Shown: positions 24,696 to 32,651 of the stretch, one piece after another | How the letters are laid out: the number at the start of each line of letters is the position of its first letter | Numbering within the stretch: the first letter of the stretch is position 1 | Assembly: GCA_905480545.1 (NCBI GenBank) | Contig: CAJQQR010000155.1 | Location: forward strand, 1 to 32,651 | Reading direction: 5' to 3' | DNA: 32,651 nucleotides | DNA from: an uncultured Pirellulaceae bacterium | Lineage (GTDB): Bacteria; Planctomycetota; Planctomycetia; Pirellulales; Pirellulaceae | Program-made: the position numbers and the translations under genes | Notes under the pieces: model-generated | Seen by the model: the letters and a program-made list of their open reading frames with translations, nothing else | Databases searched by the model: none | Told to the model about the DNA's origin: nothing

Positions 24696-26453
24696 ATGAA
24701 CGAAAACTTAAACAAAGAAGATCGCAATCGCCGGTCGAACGGATTCGCGGAAACCCAAAGCGGTGAGATTGGTCGGCTTGCGTTGAAAGCCTTGGTCGCC
24801 CGATGGATCGTTTATTCGCTGATTATTCTTACGTCAGCTGTTGCTGCAAGCATCAGGATTTCGAATGTAAACGCGGTTCCTTTGGAAATCCGCAACGACA
24901 GGGGGATTGTGGGCACGCCACTGCTATGTGCCAACGACCGCAGTCGATGGAGCACAATCCGAGCATTGGGTGACAATAACGTCTATGAGATCGATTCCAT
25001 TATTTCCGATCCTAAAACGGGCGAATTCAGTTTAGAGCCGACTGGGAGGCGAAACCGGTACTGGGCCACAATTGACTTGGTTAAACATGTCGATAAGAAC
25101 GGCGAAATGCATTTCTATTCCAGCAAGCCGACGTTGTTTCCAACGATGCTCGCTTATCTTTACAAGGGAATCAAAGTCGCGACCGGAAAGGATTTGGAAT
25201 CCGATACGTTTTTCGTTGTTCGCCTGATATTGATCATTGTCAATGTGATTCCCATGGCAATCCTGCTGGTCTTGCTTGCCATTATTTTAGAGCAGGTCAG
25301 CGAGCAATCGTTTACAAAAATCATGCTGCTGGTTGCTGCTTCGTTTGGAACGTTTTTGACACCGTTTACCATAACCTTAAACAATCATTCACCAGCGGCA
25401 TTTAGCGTCGCGATGACTCTGTTTGCCTTGTTTCACATTTTGAAGAATCGCGACGCAATGGGCCTGAACTTCTTTATCGCCGGGCTCTTCTCTGCATTTG
25501 CAGCCGCGAATGAATTGCCGGCGCTTTCGTTTTTTTGCTTCATTGGATTTGTGCTGTTGCTTCAAAATTGGGCAAAAACCTTGTTTTTATTTATCCCGGG
25601 GGCACTCTTGGTGATCGCTCCGTTTTTCTGGACAAACAAACTTGCTCATGATGATTGGATTCCGCCCTACGTCCATCGCAACGATGGTGCGGTAATCGCG
25701 ACGCTTGAAGAAGAAGAGTTTAGTTTGGTGCGACAATTGAAGGTCTCAAACGAATTGGTCTCGATACTGGATGAGCATGAAAAAGAAATTGGATTTCTCG
25801 TTTCCGAAAAATCAGCAACGATCGCCGAAGGTCAAATGCCGCTCGGGAAAAAGACAATCGAGCGCTACGTACTGACGCAAAACAATGATTCGCAGCGATT
25901 AGCAATCGTCAAGCGGACAAATGGCCGTTATGAAATCCGGAAATGGAATAACTGGTATGACTATCCCGAAAGCCAGTGGTTGCTAGGAAAGAAACAGGGG
26001 GTCGACAAGGGCGAGCCCGACGCCGGGGTCTACGCGTTGCATTGCTTGATTGGGCATCACGGAATCTTTTCGCTAACTCCCATTTGGATTTTGTCACTCT
26101 GCGGTTGTCCACTACTTTTTAACGGGCGAATGAAAAAGTTTTCATGGTTCGGTGTGATGGTGATTGTCATTTCAGTCGTGGTTATCGGTTTTTACATTTC
26201 ACGACCTCTGGAAGACAGGAATTACGGCGGTGGAACCAGCGCGTTGCGTTGGCTGTTGTGGTTGGCGCCCATGTGGATCATTGCGGCCGCGCCTTTCGTC
26301 GATCTGATCAGTCGCTCGATCTGGGGCAAGATTGTTGTTGTGCTACTGATTGCGGGGAGTATCGCCTCCGCTCATTATTCGGCGATGAACCCGTGGGTGC
26401 ACCCGTGGTTTTATGAATTGATGTTGCATTTGAAATGGATTAAACCGTTTTGA
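24696..26453 (+). CDS. Polytopic membrane protein, possibly a GT-C-type glycosyltransferase
   Basis: This 585-residue protein has a first membrane helix at about 32-53 and an external loop of roughly 110 residues. A block of about seven or eight helices follows (about 170-310), then a soluble loop (about 315-440) and four more helices to the end. The layout, with a large first loop and many hydrophobic segments (for example LTPFTITLNNHSP), fits lipid-linked sugar transferases of the GT-C fold. I see no decisive catalytic motif. ATG at 24696 is preferred to the TTG at 24693. The preceding hydrolase ends 74 bp upstream. Confidence 0.7.
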   Translation: MNENLNKEDRNRRSNGFAETQSGEIGRLALKALVARWIVYSLIILTSAVAASIRISNVNAVPLEIRNDRGIVGTPLLCANDRSRWSTIRALGDNNVYEIDSIISDPKTGEFSLEPTGRRNRYWATIDLVKHVDKNGEMHFYSSKPTLFPTMLAYLYKGIKVATGKDLESDTFFVVRLILIIVNVIPMAILLVLLAIILEQVSEQSFTKIMLLVAASFGTFLTPFTITLNNHSPAAFSVAMTLFALFHILKNRDAMGLNFFIAGLFSAFAAANELPALSFFCFIGFVLLLQNWAKTLFLFIPGALLVIAPFFWTNKLAHDDWIPPYVHRNDGAVIATLEEEEFSLVRQLKVSNELVSILDEHEKEIGFLVSEKSATIAEGQMPLGKKTIERYVLTQNNDSQRLAIVKRTNGRYEIRKWNNWYDYPESQWLLGKKQGVDKGEPDAGVYALHCLIGHHGIFSLTPIWILSLCGCPLLFNGRMKKFSWFGVMVIVISVVVIGFYISRPLEDRNYGGGTSALRWLLWLAPMWIIAAAPFVDLISRSIWGKIVVVLLIAGSIASAHYSAMNPWVHPWFYELMLHLKWIKPF

Positions 26454-26471
26454 AAAGCGAGCACTACGTTT

Positions 26472-26497
26472 GGCCGTTTCGATTCAAATGAACGGCC
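26472..26497. terminator. Hairpin between convergent genes
   Basis: A perfect seven-base inverted repeat (GGCCGTT and AACGGCC, 12-base loop) lies between the ends of the membrane protein gene and the ROK kinase gene. It has no T run on either side, so factor-independent termination is uncertain. Confidence 0.4.
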
Positions 26498-26567
26498 CCG
26501 CTGGTATAGAGCCGTTGGCGAAATTGACTTGCAGGTCAGAAAGGTCGACGTGGTGTATCAGTATCGA

Positions 26568-27611
26568 TTATGAGAGCGAGGCCGGCTTGACGTCATTTTT
26601 GTAGTGGTATTCTCGTGCCATTCCGGCCGCGCCGATGTATCCCGCATCGCCGCTCAGTGATGCGAATTCGATCAACGTATTTTGTGCACAAATTGGCAAA
26701 ACAATTTTGTTGACCGATGTGCGAACTCTTTCTAGAAACGTTTTTCCCAACGGATGGTTTGCTCCACCAAAGTTCATCGCTCCGCCGATAATGACCGCCG
26801 AAGGATCGATGGTATGCATGAAAATGGCCATTCCACGCGCGAGGTAGTCGGCGGTATCAATAACTAAATTCAACGCCAGTTGGTCACCCGATTCAGCGGC
26901 TTTAGCGATGGTGAGGCCACTAATTTTTTCACCTTTCGCCAAGATATTGGCTAAGCTGCTGGTTTCGCCGGCGAAGAGCGATTCTTCGCAACGTTTTACG
27001 ATTGCAGTTGCGCTCGCATAAGCTTCCAAATGGCCAGGGATTCCACAGCTGCAAACCCGAGCATCAGGAGACGAATCGATGGTGACATGACCGCATTCGG
27101 AACCGTGACTGTTTTCACCGTCAATCGAATTTCCATCAATAATGATTCCACCTCCGACGCCCGTCCCCAGGGTCAGCATCACGATGCTGTCGTGCTTTCG
27201 ACCGCTACCAATCCAGAATTCGCCGAACGCTGCGGCCCCAGCGTCATTAGCATAGATCACTGGTTTTTGGCAGGCGTTTTTTAGTTCGTCGCGAATCGGA
27301 AAGTTTCTCCACCCTGGCAGGTTGGGGGGCTCGAGGATCATGCCACGCGGGATATCCATCGTTCCGGGGGTGCCAAGCCCAATTGCGGCGACGGATTCGT
27401 AGGAAATCGTGGAGGAGGTAACCAACGCATCGATCGTTTGTTTCATCCGCTCGACAGCGATGGAGACTCCCGCTTGGTCCTCGGTCGGGAAGCTGGAATA
27501 ACCGATCGTTCGTCCATTGTCGTCGACGATTCCTATTTTTATGCTCGTACCGCCAACATCAACGCCCACAAAGAACGGCGGGGTTGCATTGTCCAAAGTG
27601 ACTGTTTCCAC
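26568..27611 (-). CDS. ROK-family sugar kinase (glucokinase-like)
   Basis: The 347-residue protein has the ATP-binding GVDVGGTSIKIGIVD, the GLGTPGTMD block, catalytic D123 in ANDAGAAAFGE and the LTLGTGVGGG phosphate loop. The ROK zinc site is modified: H175, C187 and C189 are present but the usual final cysteine is H194 (CSCGIPGHLE). Family members phosphorylate glucose or related hexoses, and no DNA-binding domain is present, so it is a kinase rather than a repressor. The start is GTG at 27611, with no obvious ribosome site. It is divergent from the small acidic protein gene, with a 460-bp gap. Confidence 0.9.
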   Translation of the reverse strand: METVTLDNATPPFFVGVDVGGTSIKIGIVDDNGRTIGYSSFPTEDQAGVSIAVERMKQTIDALVTSSTISYESVAAIGLGTPGTMDIPRGMILEPPNLPGWRNFPIRDELKNACQKPVIYANDAGAAAFGEFWIGSGRKHDSIVMLTLGTGVGGGIIIDGNSIDGENSHGSECGHVTIDSSPDARVCSCGIPGHLEAYASATAIVKRCEESLFAGETSSLANILAKGEKISGLTIAKAAESGDQLALNLVIDTADYLARGMAIFMHTIDPSAVIIGGAMNFGGANHPLGKTFLERVRTSVNKIVLPICAQNTLIEFASLSGDAGYIGAAGMAREYHYKNDVKPASLS

Positions 27612-28074
27612 AATTAAATCCGTTTTCCGTGCTGTTAGTACTGCAAATTCGCCTGGTTTTGAAAAGCTTCCAAGCTGGGTCTGTAGTATATTACATCGTT
27701 TAAGAATTCATGAAGCGCGGAATAAACTTTGTCTTATCAGCGAAGGACCTGTTGATGACTAGCTGTTTTTGTTCACAGAAGTCAAGCGAAGCAAATTGGA
27801 TGCGGCCGAACAGGTTAAGAAAAGCGTAGAATTGACGCTAGGATTCGCATCTGATCGGCGAATTCGTCGCGAAGTTCCGTTCTTTCCCCATTTAGCATTG
27901 TTGTCTTTCCCGTTAAACTGTTTTCTTGAATTACATGTGCGTTTCCATATGGATATTTGTCCACGTGTTGGTTTTTATCGGCCAGTAAGACGAAATCCAT
28001 ATCCTCGCTTTTTGTTCCGTCTCCACACTTTTCAGCTTCTCAGTCGACTCGCACGGCAAAGAAGGTAATTGCAT
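27612..28074. other. Divergent intergenic region without a gene
   Basis: About 460 bp separate the minus-strand ROK kinase from the plus-strand acidic protein gene. It should carry both promoters, but I cannot assign boxes with confidence. The open frames inside it have no family features or ribosome sites. AAGG at 28062-28065 is the ribosome site of the acidic protein gene. Confidence 0.55.
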
Positions 28075-28452
28075 ATGCACGTCAGTTTTCCGACCACACT
28101 TACACCATCCCTATCCTTCGGCGAATCCGACACCGTTAAAACGGAAGAAGACTTTTATGTTGGAAGGTCTTCTTCGTCGAATCCGGAATTGAGCGACGAC
28201 GACGATGATGACGACGACGACGACGACGATGACGACGACGACGATGACGATTTTGTAGAAGACGACGACATCGAAGAGGCGGACGAAAACGCGGACGAGT
28301 ACGCGGACTTTGATGAGGAAGACTTCGACGACGACTTCGACGACGACTTCGAGGAAGAAGTTGACGGCGAATACGAGATCGACGATGACGAGTTCGCTGA
28401 CAATGTCGTGGATATGCCGCCAGTGGAAGACGAAGACATTCCAGGCGCCTAG
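28075..28452 (+). CDS. Small, extremely acidic protein (poly-aspartate)
   Basis: The 125-residue product starts with about 40 ordinary residues (HVSFPTTLTPSLSFGESD). A run of 19 consecutive aspartates (residues 41-59) and a D/E-rich tail to the end follow. ATG at 28075 has AAGG about 9 nt upstream, better placed than the in-frame TTG at 28069. A strong intrinsic terminator starts 30 bp after the stop, which supports a real, independently transcribed gene. The run is encoded by mixed GAC and GAT codons, so slippage of DNA is partly curbed. Similar acidic proteins occur in planctomycetes, but the role is unknown; cation binding or nucleic-acid mimicry are guesses. Confidence 0.75.
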   Translation: MHVSFPTTLTPSLSFGESDTVKTEEDFYVGRSSSSNPELSDDDDDDDDDDDDDDDDDDDFVEDDDIEEADENADEYADFDEEDFDDDFDDDFEEEVDGEYEIDDDEFADNVVDMPPVEDEDIPGA

Positions 28453-28481
28453 TTCGCTCGTCAGAAAACTTGATCCAAATG

Positions 28482-28516
28482 AAACGAGCGATTGTCACTG
28501 CAATGGCTCGTTTTTT
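28482..28516 (+). terminator. Strong intrinsic terminator after the acidic protein gene
   Basis: AAACGAGC at 28482-28489 pairs perfectly with GCTCGTTT at 28506-28513. The inner stem ATTG/CAAT has a six-base loop, and a T run (28511-28516) follows. This is a textbook factor-independent terminator and insulates ileS from the upstream gene. Confidence 0.9.
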
Positions 28517-28588
28517 GTTTTACGGATTCAATGTTTCATCTCTTTTGATTATTAACTCTATCATTTCATTCTTTGAAAAATTATCAGC

Positions 28589-31500
28589 ATGTTTAAGGAA
28601 GTTGTCGGTCAGGTCAGTTTTCCAAAGCAGGAAGAAGAAGTTCTCAAGTTTTGGAAAGAAGAAGATATTTACGAGCAGTCGCTGCAACAGCGGGCTGACG
28701 CGCCGAAATTTGTTTTCTTTGAAGGGCCGCCTACGGCCAACGGTTTGCCACATCCAGGGCATTGCCTGACGCGTGCGATCAAAGATGTCTTTCCACGCTA
28801 CAAAACAATGCGTGGATTCTTTTGTCAACGCAAAGCCGGTTGGGATACACACGGTTTGCCTGTCGAAGTAGAGGTCTGCAAAGAGCTGGGCATTCATTCG
28901 AAGGAGGACATCGAGGAATTCGGCGTTGAGCCGTTTATTCATAAATGTCAACAATCGGTGTGGCGTTACATGCGTGAGTGGGAACGCTTAACCGAGCGTT
29001 TGGGATTTTGGGTCAATCTCGATGAGGCCTATGTGACCTACCATCAAAGCTACGTCGAAAGCGTTTGGTGGTCCCTCAAGAATTTTTTCGATCGCGGACT
29101 GCTCTATCAAGGTCACAAAATCGTTTGGTGGTGGGCACAAGGTGGAACCGCGCTTTCCAGCGGCGAGGTAGGTGAAGGATATCGTGAAGTCGCCGATCCA
29201 AGCGTCTATGTCAAGTTTCCCCTGATCGATGATCCCGAGACTTCATTATTGGTTTGGACCACCACTCCATGGACTCTTCCCAGTAATCAATGGACGGCCG
29301 TTCATCCAGAGCTTGATTATTCAAAAGTATCGCTCGCTAATTCCAACGAAAATTTGATTATCGCCAGTGAACTGGTAGAGAAGATCGCCGAAAAATCGAA
29401 GTCGGAATTCACGGTGCTTGAAACATTCAAGGGCTCGGAGTTGGTCGGCAAACGCTACACGCCGCCGTTTGATTACTTTCACAAAGACCTCGGTGAGGAT
29501 ACGGGCCAGCTCAAAGATGGGGGTACTGAAGCGGTCGGTTGGAGAATCCTTTCTGCCGAATTTGTGACCGTTGACAGCGGAACCGGGCTGGTTCATCAGG
29601 CTCCTGCGTTTGGTGAAGTCGACTACGAGGTTTTAATCGAGGACCAAAAACGTTTTGTTGAAGGCGAGGGGCCACAAATGATTTGTGCCGTTGGGCCGGA
29701 TGGGAAATTCACGGAACTCGTATCCGATTATGCGGGGCAATGGGTCAAAGACGCGGATAAACAAATCCAACGCGATCTCAAGGCCCGCGGGATTTTGTTT
29801 CATCAGGAGCAATACCTTCACGATTACCCGTTCTGCTGGCGATCTGATCAGGACCCGCTCATCCAGTACCCTCGAAAAAGTTGGTTCGTACGAACCACCC
29901 AATTTAAAGATAAATTGCTGGAGAACAATTCGAAAATCAATTGGCTTCCCGAGCATATCAAGACCGGTCGATTTGGCAAGTTCCTTGAATCAAATGTTGA
30001 TTGGGCCCTTTCTCGAGAGCGTTTTTGGGGAACGCCGCTACCCATTTGGGTGTGTCAGGAAACTGGTAAGCAGGAGGCTGTTGGCGGATATGACGAATTG
30101 ATGGCCAAGGCGGGCGTGACTGGAATGGAGAGTTGGGAGAAGGCGAAAGCCGAGAATCCAGAGTTGCCCGAGGATTTGAAGGTCCATAAGCCCTACATCG
30201 ACGATATCACCTATGATTCGCCGTTTGCCGATGGCGCCAAAATGAAACGCGTTACCGAAGTGATCGACTGTTGGTATGACAGTGGTGCGATGCCGTTCGC
30301 GCAATGGGGTTATCCACACCAAAATAAAGATGCTTTTGCCGACCAATTTCCGGCAGATTTTATTAGCGAGGCGGTCGATCAAACGCGTGGTTGGTTTTAC
30401 AGTCAATTGGCGATCAGCACTTTGCTGTTTTCAAAGGATGAAGATGGTGAAGTCATAAATGAAGCCGCGCTCGAATATCCCCACCCGTTCAAAAATTGCA
30501 TTGTCCTTGGATTGATGTTGAGTGAATGGTGGGAACAGAAAGCAAAATTGGTTGAGAAAGGGAAGCAGCCAATTCGATCGATGAATATCGAAGACGCTCA
30601 GAAAGAGATGGGCGCCGGTAACTTTGATCATCAAATCGGTAAGATGTCAAAGCAGAAACGGAATTACAGCGAACCATCGAGTATTTTTGATTCGTATGGT
30701 GCTGACGTTTTGCGTTGGTATTTTTTCGCGAATCAGCCACCTTGGACGCAAATTCGTTACAGCGAACAGCAAATCAAGGACAGCATTCCAGAATTTCTTT
30801 TACGGCTTTGGAACGTTTATGGGTTTTTCGTAAATTATGCGCGTCCCGACGGTTTTGATCCCCAAAAGTTCCTTTCGGAAGGCGGCGGTGAGCTGGCAGA
30901 TAAATCGCAAGTTGATGCTTCTGATTTCGCAATGGCGACTGGCTTCAGACCGGTATCGGAACGCAGTCAACTGGACCGCTGGGTGATTAGCGAGTTAAAT
31001 AGCTGCATCAAAGCGGTGGTGGCATCGATGGATAATTTTGAAAACTACGTCGCGTGTCAAACGTTGAACGATTTCGTTGACGGCTTGAGCAACTGGTACG
31101 TACGTCGGTCTCGTGACCGTTTCTGGTCGAAGGATAAGACTTCGCAAGACAAACACGATGCGTATTGGACGCTGTATGAATGCTTGCTCTCGACATGCAA
31201 GATGATCGCGCCGTTCACTCCATTTATTGCCGAATCGATGTGGCACAATCTTACCAATGGATTTTCAGGGAAAGCACTGTCAAGCATCCATCTTTGTGAT
31301 TACCCGATGGCTGATGACTCGCAGATTGATACGACGCTGTCGCAGCAAATGTCGGTGCTACGGGAGATCGCATCGCTTGGTCGATCCGCTCGGATGGATG
31401 CGAAACTGAAAGTTCGCCAGCCACTTGCGGGGGTGGAGGTCATTCTCAGTGACGCAAGTCATCAGGCTTGGCTCGATGAAAACGCGGACATTTTGAAAGA

Positions 31501-32086
31501 AGAGCTCAATGTTAAAGAGATCAAGTTTACGCAGAATGCGGATCAATACATTTCGTATTTGGTGCAACCAAACTTTAAACGTTTAGGACAACGCGTACGC
31601 CATCTGATGCCAAAAGTGAAGAAGGCATTGGGTGAGGCGGACGGCGCGGAGCTTTTGCAACAGTTTAATGACATGGGAAAAGTTGTTTTGGATTTTGATG
31701 GCGAGACGGTCGAACTTGATAACGAAGATATCGAGGTTCGATTGCAGGCCAAAGAAGGCTGGTCGGCGGCCCAAGGCAAATCGTCCGTTGTTGTTTTGTC
31801 CACCGACTTGTCAGATGAGTTAATCCGAGAAGGCTATGCCCGCGATTTGGTACGCTACATTCAGGACCTTCGCAAGGAAACCGGTCTTGATTTCAATGAC
31901 GAAATCGAGCTGGCGTTGGTAACTGAATCGGGTGACTTGTCAAAAGCGATCGAAGAAAACGCTGAAACGGTGCAAACCGAGGTTCAGGCGAAAAGTCTGT
32001 CTTCAACGCAATTGCAGAATGCCTCAACGACTGAGAAATCAGTCGGTGATTTCTCAGTCCAGATTTCGATTCGAAAAGTGAATTGA
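28589..32086 (+). CDS. ileS: Isoleucyl-tRNA synthetase, long type-2-like form
   Basis: At 1165 residues it is longer than the roughly 940-residue bacterial type 1 enzyme and fits the type-2 (eukaryote-like) form. The class I signatures are H55-P-G-H58 and K685-M-S-K-Q. The editing domain (about residues 195-420) contains [12 protein letters not shown]. The C-terminal region shows anticodon-binding helices ([13 protein letters not shown] and [12 protein letters not shown]) and then a long type-2 C-terminal extension. It charges tRNA-Ile and edits valine. The usual CPRCGT knuckle of the connective peptide is WWWAQGGT here, so those zinc-binding cysteines are absent. The ATG at 28589 has no clear ribosome site. 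It ends before a strong hairpin shared with the convergent gene. Confidence 0.95.
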   Translation: MFKEVVGQVSFPKQEEEVLKFWKEEDIYEQSLQQRADAPKFVFFEGPPTANGLPHPGHCLTRAIKDVFPRYKTMRGFFCQRKAGWDTHGLPVEVEVCKELGIHSKEDIEEFGVEPFIHKCQQSVWRYMREWERLTERLGFWVNLDEAYVTYHQSYVESVWWSLKNFFDRGLLYQGHKIVWWWAQGGTALSSGEVGEGYREVADPSVYVKFPLIDDPETSLLVWTTTPWTLPSNQWTAVHPELDYSKVSLANSNENLIIASELVEKIAEKSKSEFTVLETFKGSELVGKRYTPPFDYFHKDLGEDTGQLKDGGTEAVGWRILSAEFVTVDSGTGLVHQAPAFGEVDYEVLIEDQKRFVEGEGPQMICAVGPDGKFTELVSDYAGQWVKDADKQIQRDLKARGILFHQEQYLHDYPFCWRSDQDPLIQYPRKSWFVRTTQFKDKLLENNSKINWLPEHIKTGRFGKFLESNVDWALSRERFWGTPLPIWVCQETGKQEAVGGYDELMAKAGVTGMESWEKAKAENPELPEDLKVHKPYIDDITYDSPFADGAKMKRVTEVIDCWYDSGAMPFAQWGYPHQNKDAFADQFPADFISEAVDQTRGWFYSQLAISTLLFSKDEDGEVINEAALEYPHPFKNCIVLGLMLSEWWEQKAKLVEKGKQPIRSMNIEDAQKEMGAGNFDHQIGKMSKQKRNYSEPSSIFDSYGADVLRWYFFANQPPWTQIRYSEQQIKDSIPEFLLRLWNVYGFFVNYARPDGFDPQKFLSEGGGELADKSQVDASDFAMATGFRPVSERSQLDRWVISELNSCIKAVVASMDNFENYVACQTLNDFVDGLSNWYVRRSRDRFWSKDKTSQDKHDAYWTLYECLLSTCKMIAPFTPFIAESMWHNLTNGFSGKALSSIHLCDYPMADDSQIDTTLSQQMSVLREIASLGRSARMDAKLKVRQPLAGVEVILSDASHQAWLDENADILKEELNVKEIKFTQNADQYISYLVQPNFKRLGQRVRHLMPKVKKALGEADGAELLQQFNDMGKVVLDFDGETVELDNEDIEVRLQAKEGWSAAQGKSSVVVLSTDLSDELIREGYARDLVRYIQDLRKETGLDFNDEIELALVTESGDLSKAIEENAETVQTEVQAKSLSSTQLQNASTTEKSVGDFSVQISIRKVN

Positions 32087-32144
32087 TTTGCAAGTCGGTT
32101 TCGCTGCAGGGATTGCCGATTCGTTCCCACTATTTTGAAGTCAT

Positions 32145-32173
32145 GGTATCAGCGGCACTTTGCCGCTGATGCC
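32145..32173. terminator. Bidirectional hairpin between convergent genes
   Basis: GGTATCAGCGGCA pairs with TGCCGCTGATGCC over 13 positions (one G-T pair) around a three-base loop. It lies between the stop of ileS and the stop of the minus-strand coiled-coil gene, so it probably ends transcription from both sides. T runs are short. Confidence 0.8.
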
Positions 32174-32183
32174 GAAAAACGAA

Positions 32184-32651
32184 TCAAGCGTTGCTTGCCG
32201 AGTTCTCTGTCATTCGCGTAGTGCGGTTTAGGACTGCTTTCTTTTCAGGAGCCGGTGGTTCCTTCGGTTCGGCAGGTGTTTTAGACTTTTCTGCTTGGGC
32301 CAACGCATCGACAATCATCTTTTTGAGTTTTTCTTCCATCTTTTTATTGGATTCGGCCATTCTCTCATTAAGGCTCTTGGTGACCTGCTCGGAGACGTCT
32401 TTGTCAATCAAACTTTCGATGTCTTTCTTGAGCATTTCAAATTTCGACGATGTCTGCTTTTCTATTTTGACAAAGGAGCTTCTGTTACCGTCACTCAGGG
32501 CCTTTGAATAATTCTCGAGAGACTTTTTGAGGTTGTCCTCCGCAGCAGCAAGCGAAGTTTGATTGGCGACTATTAGCTCTTTTTTCGCCGCAGCAACCTT
32601 TGCCTCGGTCTTGGTCTTGATTTCGGCAAGTTCTGCTGCAGCCAACGCCGC
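32184..32651 (-). CDS. Alanine- and lysine-rich coiled-coil protein (5' end outside the window)
   Basis: The frame is open to the window edge, so only the C-terminal 155 or so residues are seen. They form a nearly continuous charged coiled coil (AELAEIKTKTEAKVAAAKKEL through KKMEEKLKKMIVDALAQAEK). A proline/glutamate linker and a basic tail (NRTTRMTENSASNA) follow. No catalytic motif or membrane helix is visible in this part. It converges on ileS. The function is not recognisable. Confidence 0.75.
   Translation of the reverse strand, partial: AALAAAELAEIKTKTEAKVAAAKKELIVANQTSLAAAEDNLKKSLENYSKALSDGNRSSFVKIEKQTSSKFEMLKKDIESLIDKDVSEQVTKSLNERMAESNKKMEEKLKKMIVDALAQAEKSKTPAEPKEPPAPEKKAVLNRTTRMTENSASNA

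Noticed and set aside
27769-28068. 99-residue plus-strand open frame before the acidic protein gene
   Set aside because: Its composition is unlike a protein, there is no ribosome site, and it occupies the expected divergent promoter region.
28136-28498. Minus-strand serine- or arginine-rich open frames
   Set aside because: They are complements of the GAC/GAT aspartate run and run into the terminator of the acidic protein gene.
28589-32086. Swapped GxHH signature seen in some mupirocin-hyper-resistant type-2 IleRS enzymes
   Set aside because: The signature here is the canonical HPGH at residues 55-58.

Overview
The window looks like chromosomal DNA of a planctomycete, most likely from the Pirellulales. 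This is inferred from gene content, not from a marker gene. The evidence is two MoxR/DUF58 gene modules, a BatA-type von Willebrand (vWA) membrane protein followed by a very large Q-rich coiled-coil membrane protein, an FHA-GAF-nucleotidyl cyclase, an FG-GAP remnant, a secreted FAD oxidoreductase with a golvesin-like C-terminus, an NB-ARC/TPR remnant, and a long type-2-like IleRS. GC is moderate, near one half by eye, and GTG and TTG starts are common.

Layout. 1-187 is a short-period AT-rich repeat that abruptly replaces the 5' half of a moxR gene. The surviving 3' half (182-769) also carries an in-frame stop. It is followed on the same strand by a compact module: soluble DUF58 protein (898-1896), BatA/vWA protein (1899-4019) and a 1328-residue membrane coiled-coil protein (4022-8008). 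An FHA-GAF-class III cyclase follows (8101-9900). 9901-11795 is a decayed accessory stretch with no intact gene. It holds an internally deleted NB-ARC/TPR fragment, a possible REP-associated transposase scrap, small palindromes, and a striking array of four exact 100-bp tandem units, each with two hairpins.

The minus-strand block 11796-16677 holds a ribokinase-like sugar kinase, an FG-GAP fragment, a PdxA-family dehydrogenase and a secreted FAD oxidoreductase. The plus strand then carries a metallophosphoesterase, a zinc-ribbon membrane protein, and a second, intact module: MoxR ATPase (18870-19823), membrane DUF58 (19886-21211) and TgpA-like transglutaminase (21214-23685). After these come a secreted alpha/beta hydrolase broken by one extra A in a nine-A run, and a polytopic membrane protein. 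A minus-strand ROK sugar kinase follows. The window ends with a small extremely acidic protein that has its own strong terminator, ileS, and a minus-strand coiled-coil protein cut by the window edge.

Working together (inference): MoxR ATPases usually act with DUF58 and vWA partners as envelope-linked chaperone modules. Module 1 keeps its vWA partners but has lost a working ATPase here. Module 2 keeps the ATPase but its DUF58 metal site looks degenerate. The intact MoxR may serve both modules, or module 1 may be decaying or misassembled at this end. I did not find a convincing, wholly new biological system. The best candidates for something undescribed are the 100-bp double-hairpin array, the repeat/moxR junction and the cyclase with unusual substrate-site residues.
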